Positions 1-7,840 are shown, numbered from the stretch's first letter. The stretch: DNA of 12,692 nt from an uncultured Eisenbergiella sp. (GCA_948960675.1 CARDPF010000066.1:1-12692); one strand, 5' to 3'. The notes: generated by a model from the letters alone, not told the origin. Numbers and translations: made by a program.

Positions 1-121
1 GGAGGGGCAGGCACTGCGGGAAATGGAGCGCCTGCCGGAGGTGAATTCCTGCATGGGGCTGGCCAATATCGAGGCCATGGAGGGCTATGTGCTGACCGAG
101 CAGCTCTCTCCCAGGGAATTC
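1..121 (+). CDS. Gene fragment truncated at both ends, possibly an MMPL/RND-type membrane exporter
   Basis: An open plus-strand frame (codons from base 2) encodes about 40 residues: acidic, helix-like sequence with LPEVNS, GLANIEAM and YVLTEQLSPREF. It has no start in the window. After the GAATTC at 116-121 the frame continues only to a TGA at 158-160, and that extra piece is antisense to the histidine kinase, so the real gene is broken at about base 121. The pattern (a leucine-proline-glutamate-valine step, then a GY-x-LT and P-R-E-F segment) reminds me of the extracellular loops of MMPL-family exporters of Clostridia. This is pattern memory, not a search result. These 120 bases are about 64% GC by count, richer than most of the window. 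That it is coding is fairly likely; the family call is weak. Confidence 0.35.
116..121. other. GAATTC (EcoRI) site coinciding with a break between two opposed truncated genes
   Basis: The GAATTC sits exactly where the plus-strand gene fragment loses its expected continuation and where the minus-strand histidine kinase loses its last few ATPase-domain residues. Further GAATTC sites lie at about 43, 776, 3110 and 8414, inside intact genes. A ligation at this site would therefore fit a partial digest or a clone-derived chimera. Natural breakage at this spot by chance is possible but less economical. Confidence 0.5.
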
Positions 122-2243
122 GCACCACACTCCCCTTGCCGATCTCGCTGTCCACCGTGACGGTTCCCTTCATCTGATCCACCAGTTTCTTCACGATGGA
201 CATCCCAAGTCCGATGCCGTTATAATTGGTTCTCGCGCCTTGGTGCTCCTGGGTAAACGGCTCGAAAATGTGCTTTTTAAAATCCTCCCCGATACCGATT
301 CCGTTATCCCGGATTACAAACCTGTAATCTGCCGTTTTCTCCCGGCAGGCGGTCTCCTCTACCTGCACGGAAACAAAACCATAAGGACGGTTATATTTAA
401 GGGCGTTGTCGATAACATTCATCAGGATTTGCTTTAAATGCAGCGGATTCCCGATCACCCTTTTATGCCTCAAATCCGCCTCCTCCAGTTCCAGCCGGAT
501 TTTTCCCTCCTCCGCCTGGGGGGAAAGAATCGTGATACAGTCTTCCAACGTATCATGCATGTCAAACGGCTCCTCCACCGCCGCCGGTCTCCCGCTCTCC
601 AACTTGCTGACCAGCAAAACATCGTTCACCAACGACAACAGATGCTCCGCTGACACCCGGATTTTCTTTTGACATTCCTGCTGCCGCCAAATATCCCCCT
701 GGCTCTTTTCCAAGATTGACAGCATTCCCAGGATTCCGTTGATAGGCGTACGCAGATCATGGGACATGCGGGAAAGGAATTCGCTTTTTGCCGAGTTCGC
801 CTGTCTCACTTTCTCCAACAACTCCATGATGGACTGCTCCTGTTTCTTTCTCGTCATCATGGTTTCCGTAATATCCTGATGGTATCCGTTCAGACAGGCG
901 CCTGGCTTTTTAAAGGTTCTGTCCGGTACACCACCGCAGCGGACATAAATTTTCCCTAGTTTTGGATGGTTCCAGGGGTAAATGACTTCGGAGCGCCCGG
1001 TTTCCAATATTTCCCGCACCGCCTCCTGTACCATCTCCACATAGTCCGGATCAATATTGTTAAACCACGAAAGATAGCATTCCTCCGGCGCAATCCCTTC
1101 CGGCACGCCCAGCAAAATCCGCATGGTCCTGTCCGCATACATCCTTGGCCGGCAGCCCTCCTCCAGTTCAATTGTCCAGATGCCGGTTCTGGCCCCCTCC
1201 AGAATATCCTCCAGGCTCTGCCTCGCCTCCAGCTTGTACTTTTCTTCCTGCTCTACCACGGCGTTGACATCCCGCTGGGCAAAAATCGCGCAATGGGTTT
1301 CCTCCGTTTTCTCCGTAGCGGAAAAGTGAAGCTCCAGATGCTTTAGCCCAAAAGAACTGTCTTTGACCTGATACCGGGCAGAAAACTTCTTTTTTGTCCT
1401 AAGCTGTTCCAGTACATAGTCCTTTTTCGTCACGGCACGGAGCCGCTCCTGATCCCTCAAAACCACATACCCGGAAATATAACGTTCCATAGCCGTCTGG
1501 TAGCCATCCGCAAAATTAGCGGCCCAATCCATGCCCGTTTGTCCGCCGTCCCTGTATACCTCGCATTCCCCAGTATCAAAATTCACCTGATAGATACCCA
1601 GATAGTCCACGCTGAGGGCATGGAGCACATTGTAACTTTGCTTTTGCAGTTCGCGGACCAGATTGCGCCGTTTCAGGGAGGACACGATAAAATAGGCCGC
1701 AGTCTGGAGCATATTCGACGCATACTCCAACATCTTCACCGGCGGATTGTCCACACCGTAAAACCCGATAATCTTTTTGCCGTCATATAGGGGCACTACC
1801 ACAAGGGAATGAATATTCTGCTGTTTCAAATTCTCGTATTGCAGCGGTTCCGTCTCCCGGATATCCTGCAGATCCTCAATAACAATATGCCTGCCAATAC
1901 GGAAATTTTGATACCAGCTTGCACATACCTTAGCCGGAACATTTTGAAGATTCTCTTTTTGCGGCTCCACCCCATCGGCTACCCACTCATAAGTGTTGTC
2001 ATCGCCGCCGAACCTGTTTTGCTCAAATATATAAGTCCGTTCCCCGTCCAGCGCTTTTCCCAAATGCTCCAGCAATACCTCCAGCGACTGATCGGGAGTC
2101 TCCTCCAACAGGGCGACCCGCAGGCCCTCGTTAATGACGGCCTCCAAATTCTGAACACTCTGTACACCATTGTACGGTTCACGGCTATTTATCGCCAAAC
2201 TGCTTTCGCTGCCCTGTTCCAAAAGTCCTCCTGCATAATCCAT
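121..2243 (-). CDS. Soluble GAF-PAS-PAS sensor histidine kinase, 3' end truncated
   Basis: Reading the minus strand from ATG 2243 gives one uninterrupted frame of about 708 codons. The start follows GAGGAGGG by about seven bases. Domains by residue: a GAF-like region (about 20-190, with VVVPLYDGKKIIGFYGVDNP), a weak PAS-like region (about 204-330), a clearer PAS (about 340-465), a HisKA dimerisation segment with SHDLRTPINGILGML and phospho-acceptor His495, then the ATPase with N-box DNALKYN (Asn613), G1 box DNGIGIG (Asp646), F-box FEPFTQE and G2 box GIGLG (676-680). No transmembrane segment or signal peptide is visible, so it should sense a cytoplasmic cue. The frame stays open past 121 to the window edge, but beyond GKGSVVR it is antisense to another gene. 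The true end, and any receiver domain, are therefore missing. It lies 88 bases downstream of the permease genes on the same strand with no clear terminator between. A partner response regulator is not in the window. Confidence 0.88.
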
Positions 2244-2331
2244 ACGCCTGCCCTCCTCACAGACCGCTTTCCGGCTGCCTAAAGCACTACAGCCACAAGT
2301 CCCGGCACCGGAAAGTTCTGTTTTAAGACTG

Positions 2332-3291
2332 CTACCTCGCCCCCTTGTCATAAATGACCCCAAGCGCCCGTGGAGCACGGTTATGCTTGGAGAAAAAGAC
2401 CAGCAAAAACAACGTCAGCACATAGGGCAGAATCATGACCAAATCCTGGTAACTGGAAGGCATGGCCAGTACCTGTACCAGACTGTAACCGCCGGAACGC
2501 GCAAAACCAAACAATAGGCATGCTCCCAGCGTAGGCAGAATCTGCCAGTTTCCGAATATCAGCGCAGCAATGGCCAGATACCCATAGCCCACATAAATCG
2601 CACCGGAAAAATTCGCGGAAATGGAATAGGCAAAGCAGATTCCCCCCAGCCCGGAGAGGGCCCCGGAGACCATCACCGCCACCAGCCGCACCTTCCCCAC
2701 CGAAATACCCGCCGCATCCACTGCATGGGGATTATCCCCGCAGGCGCGCAGGTGCAGGCCGAACTTCGTCTTATACATCACAAACCAGGCTATCCACGCC
2801 ACCGCCACAATGACAATCTCGAAAGGATACAGATTGGTAAATACCGCGCCCAGCACGGGAATCGCAGACAGCCCCGGCACCGTAATCCGGGCGGAAACCC
2901 CCAGCACAAATTTGTCGGAGGCCGCGCCAAACACCGTCGCATTGATCTGTTTTGTCAAAAAGCTGGTCAGGGCCATGGCCAAAATGTTGATGACCACACC
3001 CGAAATGACCATGTTGGCACGGAAACGGATACACAAAAGCGCATGGATGAGCGAAAAAATCATGCCGCCGATCACGGAAAACAACATCGCAACGAAAAAG
3101 GGAACCCCCGAATTCCCGGCAAAATTTCCCGCAATCAATACCGCAGCCAGCGCGCCGGTAAACGCGCCGAACCCCTGCAGTCCCTCAATCGCCAGATTGG
3201 TGATTCCGCTTTTTTCCGAATAAATCCCACCGATCGCCATAATGAACAAAGGGAGGGCAAAAGCCAAACCGTCGATAATCAAAGTATTCAT
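2332..3291 (-). CDS. Nucleoside-type ABC transporter permease 2 (NupQ/YufQ-like)
   Basis: 319 residues, the usual length for the second permease of BMP-type nucleoside importers (B. subtilis NupQ, formerly YufQ). The protein is strongly hydrophobic with about eight to ten membrane segments. Near the N-terminus is the family block EKSGITNLAIEGLQGFGAF (about 26-44), and in the second half a cytoplasmic loop with LRACGDNPHAVDAAGI, as expected for BPD_transp_2 permeases that dock on the ATPase. ATG 3291 is preceded by GGAGT at a suitable distance. It is the last transporter gene of the minus-strand operon, 72 bases after permease 1. A small hairpin (about 3343-3361, six pairs including one wobble, loop TAAA) follows the stop of the upstream gene but has no U-tract, so it is not a convincing terminator. 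Substrate preference for nucleosides rests on gene order and on the divergent hydrolase. Confidence 0.9.
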   Translation of the reverse strand: MNTLIIDGLAFALPLFIMAIGGIYSEKSGITNLAIEGLQGFGAFTGALAAVLIAGNFAGNSGVPFFVAMLFSVIGGMIFSLIHALLCIRFRANMVISGVVINILAMALTSFLTKQINATVFGAASDKFVLGVSARITVPGLSAIPVLGAVFTNLYPFEIVIVAVAWIAWFVMYKTKFGLHLRACGDNPHAVDAAGISVGKVRLVAVMVSGALSGLGGICFAYSISANFSGAIYVGYGYLAIAALIFGNWQILPTLGACLLFGFARSGGYSLVQVLAMPSSYQDLVMILPYVLTLFLLVFFSKHNRAPRALGVIYDKGAR

Positions 3292-3363
3292 ATTTTACTC
3301 CATTTCTGCGCCGTCCTGCTGCACAGCTACAACTCTCTCCCGTCCGCCCACTTTAGCGGGCCC

Positions 3364-4500
3364 TTAAACCTGAGAGGTTTTCCCCCTGTCCAAAAGTCTG
3401 GCCACCCGGTATTTGATATATGCGGTACATGCGGAAAACAGCAGTATCACCCCCGTGATCACGTCCGAAATCTCCGCCTGCACACCCGCCGTCGAACTCA
3501 TGTAGGTACTTCCCTTATCGATAAGCGTAATCAGCACGGAAGAAAAAATAATCCCCACAGGATTGCAGTTTCCAAGCAGGCAGACCGCAATCGCATCAAA
3601 CCCCGTATCGCACAGGGCACGGGGCCGGATGGAGCCAAAATACCCCAGATAATAGGTAACGCCCGCCAATCCGGCCAGCGCGCCGGAAATCAGCATGGTC
3701 AGTACAATGTTTTTCCCCACGCGTATCCCTGCGTATTGGGAGGCGCTTCCCGAAAAACCCACCGCCTTCATCTCATATCCCAGCTTCGTCCGGTCCAACA
3801 GAAATTTCACCGCTGCCACCGAAAGGAGGGCCAGCAGAATACCCAGCGGGATATCCATCTTCAAATCCCCCACCACCGTGTCCACCAGCGTCAGCCGGGA
3901 AGCCGCTGAAACCGCCCTGGACTGTCTGGAAACGGCATCCACAAAATACGTATTGATGAAAAAGCTGCACACATACTGCAAAATGTAATTGAGCATAATG
4001 GAGGAGACCACTTCATTGATATTAAACCGGTATTTCAAAAACCCGATCAGGCCCCCCACCGCCGCACCGGCCACAATGCCCACCAACACCGCCAGGGGCT
4101 TGGCCGCTACCGCGGGAAGCGTGCTGTAACCCACCGTCACCGTGGCAAAAAACCCCGCCGCCAGCATTTGTCCCGATATCCCGATGTTAAAAAGGCCGGA
4201 GCGCATGGATACCGCAAACGCCAGCGCCGCAAAAATCATCGGGGTCAGATAGCTTAAAAAGTTCATAAAATCCGTCAGAATGCTTTTATGCCCTGCATAG
4301 GATGCCTTTGGCGCAAACCCGCAGCCCTGCAAAAGGTTATAATAGGCGCCCAGCGGATTTTTCCCCAGCGCCAATAGTATCGCGCCGCCCACCAGCAGGG
4401 CAACCAAAATTGTAAAAACCGGAATGGTAATATTCTGGTGCCCGGGATTTCCAAAAACCTTTGCGATTCCCTGCCGCAATCCGTTTTTCTTCTTATGCAT
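3364..4500 (-). CDS. Nucleoside-type ABC transporter permease 1 (NupP/YufP-like)
   Basis: 378 residues, matching the longer of the two permeases in nupNOPQ/rnsBACD-type systems. A short basic cytoplasmic N-terminus (MHKKKNGLRQ) is followed by a first membrane helix at about 26-45, an extracytoplasmic loop, and the conserved segment SGLFNIGISGQML (about 99-111). A cytoplasmic loop with LGYEMKAVGFSGSASQYAGI probably contacts the ATPase. About ten membrane spans are expected. The ATG overlaps the end of the ATPase gene by 8 bases, so its ribosome binding site lies inside that gene and translational coupling is likely. It would form the membrane channel with permease 2. Confidence 0.91.
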   Translation of the reverse strand: MHKKKNGLRQGIAKVFGNPGHQNITIPVFTILVALLVGGAILLALGKNPLGAYYNLLQGCGFAPKASYAGHKSILTDFMNFLSYLTPMIFAALAFAVSMRSGLFNIGISGQMLAAGFFATVTVGYSTLPAVAAKPLAVLVGIVAGAAVGGLIGFLKYRFNINEVVSSIMLNYILQYVCSFFINTYFVDAVSRQSRAVSAASRLTLVDTVVGDLKMDIPLGILLALLSVAAVKFLLDRTKLGYEMKAVGFSGSASQYAGIRVGKNIVLTMLISGALAGLAGVTYYLGYFGSIRPRALCDTGFDAIAVCLLGNCNPVGIIFSSVLITLIDKGSTYMSSTAGVQAEISDVITGVILLFSACTAYIKYRVARLLDRGKTSQV

Positions 4501-6034
4501 GCTGTTTTACCCCCATCATAAATTCCCCGACTTCATTGGCGGTCAGCGTCTTTGCATCGGCAATTTTCTGTATCTGCCCGTTATAAATGACGCCGATGGT
4601 GTCCGCACAGTCCATGATCTCGTCCAGTTCCAGGGAAATGAGCAGCACGGCCTTTCCCTTATCCCTCTCCCCGATCATCTGCCGGTGAATGCTTTCAATG
4701 GCCCCGATATCCAGTCCCCGGGTAGGCTGCACAAAGATTAAAAGGGGGCAGTCCTGCTCGATCTCCCTGCCGATAATGGCCTTCTGCTGGTTGCCGCCGC
4801 TCATGGAACGCACGACGGTGCGTCCTTTCTGCCCGCTCCTGATATCGTACGCTTCTATGAGCCTGTCCGCATAGGCGTCAAACTCCTTCTGGTCCAAGAT
4901 TCCTTTTTTGGAAAAAGGCTCCCTAAAATATTTGCGCAGTCCTAAGTTTTCCGAAAGGGTAAAATCCATTACCAAGCCGTAGTTTTGCCGGTCCTCCGGA
5001 ATATAGGCGATTCCCTCCAGCGTCCTTTGCCGGATCGGTTCATGGGTAATATCCCTGCCGTTTAAAACGATGCGTCCCTGCGCCGCATCCAAAAGCCCCG
5101 CCACGGCATCCGCAATTTCCACCTGTCCGTTCCCCGAAACACCTGCAATGGCAAAAATCTCCCCCGCATGCACCTGAAACGAAACCTGCTTTACCACATC
5201 AAAATGATCCCTGTTCTTCACGGTAAGGTTCTGCACGTCCAAAACGACTTTTCCGAATTTGGCTTCCTCTTTCCTGGTCTGGAAACTGACCTCCCTGCCT
5301 ACCATGAGATTCGCCATCTTTTTGGTGCTGGTAGCCGCCACATCCAACACATCCACCAGCTTTCCCCTGTTCAAAATGGCACAGCGGTCCGCCACTTTCT
5401 TGATTTCCTCCAGCTTGTGGGTGATCAAAATTACGGTCTTGCCGCCTTCCCGAAGCCCCCGGATAATTTCCAGCAAAAATTCGATCTCCTGCGGGGTAAG
5501 CACGGCGGTAGGCTCGTCAAATATCAAAATCTCCGCCTCCCGGTAGAGCATTTTCAAAATTTCCACCCGCTGCTGGGTGGAAACGTTAATGTTCTCAATG
5601 ACATCCGTAGGTTCCACCTCCAGCCCATATTTGACGGAAAGTGCGCGGATGTCCTCGTTTGCTTTTTTGAGATCCACCGTTTGAAAAAGCCCCAGCGTCT
5701 TTTTCACCGGCTCCATTCCCATAATGATGTTTTCCGCAATCGTATAATTGCCAACCAGCTTAAAATGCTGGTGTACCATGCCGATATTTAGCTTCGTCGC
5801 ATGGTTTGGGGAGGCGATGTGCACCTTTTCCCCCCGTATGTAAATCTCCCCCTCATCCGGCTCATACATGCCGAACAGCATACTCATCAGTGTGGATTTT
5901 CCTGCGCCGTTTTCCCCCAGCAGCGCATAAATTTCGCCTTTTTTGATCTGTACCGTCACATCGTCATTGGCGACAATTCCCGGAAAGCGCTTTGTGATAT
6001 GGCGCATTTCCACGATATATTCGTATTCGGGCAT
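4493..6034 (-). CDS. Nucleoside-type ABC importer double ATPase (NupO/YufO-like)
   Basis: 513 residues with two fused nucleotide-binding domains, as in BMP-linked and sugar importers. Domain 1 (about 1-250) has Walker A GENGAGKST (40-48), Walker B ILIFDEPTA with Glu174, and switch His206, but its signature loop is degenerate (NVSTQQRVE, 150-158, no SGGQ). Domain 2 (about 262-510) has a degenerate Walker A (GVSGNGQVE, no Lys-Ser/Thr) and an altered Walker B (LLIFVQPTRGLD), but an intact signature SGGNQQK (412-418). The domain 1 Walker motifs plus the domain 2 signature should form the single competent site; this asymmetry is common in the family. ATG 6034 follows a GGGGGGAG tract by a few bases. 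The gene is separated from the binding-protein gene by a 331-base structured gap. Confidence 0.95.
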   Translation of the reverse strand: MPEYEYIVEMRHITKRFPGIVANDDVTVQIKKGEIYALLGENGAGKSTLMSMLFGMYEPDEGEIYIRGEKVHIASPNHATKLNIGMVHQHFKLVGNYTIAENIIMGMEPVKKTLGLFQTVDLKKANEDIRALSVKYGLEVEPTDVIENINVSTQQRVEILKMLYREAEILIFDEPTAVLTPQEIEFLLEIIRGLREGGKTVILITHKLEEIKKVADRCAILNRGKLVDVLDVAATSTKKMANLMVGREVSFQTRKEEAKFGKVVLDVQNLTVKNRDHFDVVKQVSFQVHAGEIFAIAGVSGNGQVEIADAVAGLLDAAQGRIVLNGRDITHEPIRQRTLEGIAYIPEDRQNYGLVMDFTLSENLGLRKYFREPFSKKGILDQKEFDAYADRLIEAYDIRSGQKGRTVVRSMSGGNQQKAIIGREIEQDCPLLIFVQPTRGLDIGAIESIHRQMIGERDKGKAVLLISLELDEIMDCADTIGVIYNGQIQKIADAKTLTANEVGEFMMGVKQHA

Positions 6035-6124
6035 ATGGCTCCCCCCTTCCTCTTTTACGTGCCGCTTGATCCGGCAGCATGCCTGTTCCTTTCGGATTGC
6101 CGCAAAGTTACAACCCAGCCATAC

Positions 6125-6209
6125 CCCCGCGAAGTTAAAATCGTGCCTTGTGCGCGATTTTGCGGGGCTTCATCTACGTAACAGTTTAGCCAAAGACTGA
6201 ACTATTACG
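6125..6209. repeat. Two adjacent imperfect hairpins, possible intergenic repeat element
   Basis: Hairpin one (6125-6166) has inner arms AAAATCGTGC and GCGCGATTTT (one wobble) around CTTGT, with outer arms CCCCGC and GCGGGG and a 6-base bulge on one side. Hairpin two (6177-6209) has arms CGTAACAGTT and AACTATTACG with one mismatch around a 13-base loop. Compact paired hairpins without U-tracts between genes resemble REP-like or MITE-like elements. Only one copy is visible in this window, so repeat status is inferred. Confidence 0.4.
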
Positions 6210-6267
6210 CCGCAAACCATGTCCCATCCGGGACGTTTCCGGCAACCAAACCGCTTCCTTTTGTGCC

Positions 6268-6303
6268 AATCCGAAAAGAACAGGCCGGGGCAAAGCCCCG
6301 GCC
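6268..6303 (-). terminator. Intrinsic terminator after the BMP lipoprotein gene
   Basis: A perfect 9-base-pair GC-rich stem (6283-6291 with 6295-6303, arms GGCCGGGGC and GCCCCGGCC) closes a three-base loop. On the minus strand it is followed directly by TGTTCTTTTC, a U-rich run. It lies about 60 bases past the BMP stop codon and upstream of the ATPase gene. It could act as a partial terminator that raises lipoprotein expression over the transporter core. Confidence 0.8.
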
Positions 6304-6365
6304 AATTCCCGATCCCAGGCTATCGCATAGCAGTCCGCCAAACGGTAACGATGAGTCTGATAAGT

Positions 6366-7592
6366 TTATTTCGCCACTTCAAAGCTTTCCGGGGTGATGC
6401 CGTTAAAATTGGCCGCAGGCACAATCTCGCCGCTCTTCACCTTCGCGTAAGCTTCGTCAATCTTTGCAATGGTATCCGCAGAAAGCTGGCACCTGTCGGA
6501 CGCACTCACATAACCGGTGGAATCCGTCTCTGCAGTCAGTACCACATTCGCCCCCTTAAAGGAACCGTCCGCGATTTCCCCCAGAACCCTCTCCACGTTG
6601 GAATGCATTACCTTTAAACCGCTGGTCAGCACCACATTCGCATCCCCGTTGGCGCCGTCGTCATACTGGTCAACGTCACAGCCGATCACCTTTACGCCGT
6701 CCGCCTCTTTGGCTGCCGTGAACACACCGTTGCCGGAAGCGCCCGCCGCCACAAAGATAATGTCGCAGCCCTCGCCGATCAGGGCGTTGCCGACCACCTT
6801 ACCGGTCGCTTCGTCGCTGAAGCTGTTTACGTAGTTTCCGCCCACGTTGGCGTTGGTCACGTCCGTACCGGCATAGGATGCGATCTCTACGACCTCAACG
6901 GACTTACCTTCTGTCTCGTTGATATATTTCACACCGCACTCAAAGCCGTACTGATAGTTGACGTTGGAGGGATAGGCAATTCCGTGCACACTGGCCACCT
7001 TGTTGCTGGCAGTCTCAAGCGCCGCCGCCATGCCTGCGAAAAATCCGCTCTCCTGCTCCGCAAACTGCATCGCATAAATATTGTCCACTTCCACTTCGTT
7101 GCCTTCCGCATCGGAGGGGAAGCTGTCCACCAAAATAAACTTCACGTCCGGGTTGTCCTGCGCCACCTGCGCGATCCCCGCAAACTGGAAGCCGCAGCAC
7201 ACAATCGCGTCGTAATCCGCCACAATATCCGCTACCGCCTGTACGGCCGCCGCCGTATCACCCGTAGGCTCTTTGACCGGATTCACGGTGCTGGCCGGGT
7301 TCTTCTCGATAAAACTTAAAATGCCGTTGTAGTTGTCCTCGTTAAAGGAACCGTCGTCCACACCCGAAGGGCTGGATACGATGGCAATCTTGAGGGCCGC
7401 ACCCTCTGCATTAGCTGCGACAGACTCAGCCGGGGCAGATTCCGCCACATCCTCGGCCGGAACGGATTCCTCCGGGGCTGCTGCTTCCTGCGTGGCAGCC
7501 GGAACAGACTCTGCCGGAGCCGGGTTGCTGCCGCATGCCGCCAAAGATACCGTCATCAGGGCGGCCAGCGCAACACTGAACCATTTTTTCAT
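6366..7592 (-). CDS. BMP-family nucleoside-binding lipoprotein of the ABC importer
   Basis: 408 residues from ATG 7592, chosen because AGGAGG (7601-7606) sits eight bases upstream and because this start gives a clean lipoprotein signal (MKKWF, hydrophobic core, lipobox LAAC with lipidated Cys20). Residues 21-66 are a low-complexity Ala/Pro/Glu/Ser tether with repeated AESV/EESV units. The BMP (Bmp/PnrA/NupN) binding domain follows: KIAIVSSP (68-75), DDGSFNEDNYNGI (79-91), DSFPSD (156-161), AGASGNGVF (283-291) and GCDVDQYDDG (304-313). It would sit on the outer face of the membrane and hand nucleosides to the permeases. It is the first gene of the minus-strand operon, with its own promoter (7659-7687) and a terminator behind it. 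An in-frame upstream start at 7628 is rejected. Nucleoside specificity is inferred from the family and from the divergent nucleoside hydrolase. Confidence 0.93.
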   Translation of the reverse strand: MKKWFSVALAALMTVSLAACGSNPAPAESVPAATQEAAAPEESVPAEDVAESAPAESVAANAEGAALKIAIVSSPSGVDDGSFNEDNYNGILSFIEKNPASTVNPVKEPTGDTAAAVQAVADIVADYDAIVCCGFQFAGIAQVAQDNPDVKFILVDSFPSDAEGNEVEVDNIYAMQFAEQESGFFAGMAAALETASNKVASVHGIAYPSNVNYQYGFECGVKYINETEGKSVEVVEIASYAGTDVTNANVGGNYVNSFSDEATGKVVGNALIGEGCDIIFVAAGASGNGVFTAAKEADGVKVIGCDVDQYDDGANGDANVVLTSGLKVMHSNVERVLGEIADGSFKGANVVLTAETDSTGYVSASDRCQLSADTIAKIDEAYAKVKSGEIVPAANFNGITPESFEVAK

Positions 7593-7617
7593 AATAAAAT
7601 CCTCCTTTGTTTTGGAC

Positions 7618-7641
7618 GCGGATGCCAAAAATCACATCCGC
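7618..7641 (-). promoter_or_regulatory. Hairpin in the 5' leader of the BMP transcript
   Basis: GCGGATG (7618-7624) and CATCCGC (7635-7641) form a perfect 7-base-pair stem with a 10-base loop, between the predicted transcription start (near 7652) and the AGGAGG of the BMP gene. It leaves the ribosome binding site free, so it may stabilise the mRNA or act as a DNA operator. No U-tract follows. Confidence 0.45.
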
Positions 7642-7658
7642 AAATACGATACAGGGTT

Positions 7659-7687
7659 ATCATATCACTTTTTTATGGTAAAAACAA
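7659..7687 (-). promoter_or_regulatory. Predicted sigma-A promoter of the BMP/transporter operon
   Basis: On the minus strand TTGTTT (7687-7682) and TATGAT (7664-7659) are separated by exactly 17 bases, close to the TTGACA/TATAAT consensus. This gives a leader of about 60 bases to the BMP start codon. It is the only good pair seen upstream of the gene. Confidence 0.65.
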
Positions 7688-7754
7688 TCCATTCTTTTTG
7701 GGAATTACGGAAATCCGGTGACAGCTCAGGTTCAGCCATAGCCTTGCGAAGCCT

Positions 7755-7822
7755 CACGGAAATCAATTTTGCATAAGGGGAGAGGCAGGGACGGCTTCCC
7801 TTATGCAAAATTGATTTCCGTG
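7755..7822. repeat. Near-perfect 68-base palindrome between divergent genes
   Basis: The arms 7755-7779 and 7798-7822 are perfect 25-base inverted copies (outer end CACGGAAATC, inner end GCATAAGGG). Three more pairs, one a G-T wobble, extend the stem to 28 around a 12-base loop. It lies between the divergent promoters of the BMP and nucleoside hydrolase genes. No U-tract follows on either strand, so it is not a typical terminator. It could be a mobile hairpin (MITE/REP-like) or a regulatory structure. A 9-base copy of its outer end (ACGGAAATC) recurs at 7707-7715. Confidence 0.85.
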
Positions 7823-7836
7823 GCAAAGCCTTTGCC
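7822..7836. promoter_or_regulatory. Operator-like palindrome just upstream of the hydrolase promoter
   Basis: GGCAAA-GCC-TTTGCC is a perfect 6-3-6 inverted repeat ending four bases before the -35 hexamer at 7841. Its size and position suit a dimeric transcription factor. It shares one base with the right end of the large palindrome. The factor is not known and no regulator gene is in the window. Confidence 0.4.
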
Positions 7837-7840
7837 TTCA

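Larger units (their letters stand above)
6035..6365 (-). other. Structured 331-base gap inside the transporter operon (no gene)
   Basis: No credible coding sequence was found here. In the direction of transcription the region holds an intrinsic terminator (6268-6303), a GTCCC/GGGAC hairpin with a 4-base loop (6221-6234), two larger imperfect hairpins (6177-6209 and 6125-6166), a small TGCCG/CGGCA hairpin (6060-6076), then the G-rich ribosome binding site of the ATPase gene. No known riboswitch consensus was recognised. It probably sets the ratio of binding protein to membrane components, and may be partly made of a genomic repeat. Confidence 0.6.

Noticed and set aside
121..2243. Suspected frameshifts in the histidine kinase because no closed minus-strand frame spans it
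   Set aside because: Codon-by-codon reading from 2243 shows a single open frame through the H, N, G1, F and G2 boxes; it only lacks a stop because of the junction at 121.
2725..3909. A 394-codon plus-strand open frame across both permease genes
   Set aside because: It is antisense to two well-conserved permeases, spans the gap between them, and has a His/Arg/Gln/Asn-rich composition typical of shadow frames in GC-rich genes. No ribosome binding site or family motif.
4493..6034. Degenerate second Walker A in the double ATPase as a loss-of-function sign
   Set aside because: One inactive and one active composite site is a usual state in this transporter family, and the complementary signature loop is intact.
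6035..6365. A riboswitch in the BMP-ATPase gap
   Set aside because: Several hairpins are present but no conserved core of a known class (purine, PreQ1, THF, SAM and the like) could be recognised.
7593..7628. Twelve-residue upstream extension of the BMP lipoprotein
   Set aside because: It would bury the lipoprotein signal and run through the AGGAGG site; ATG 7592 gives a standard signal with Cys20.
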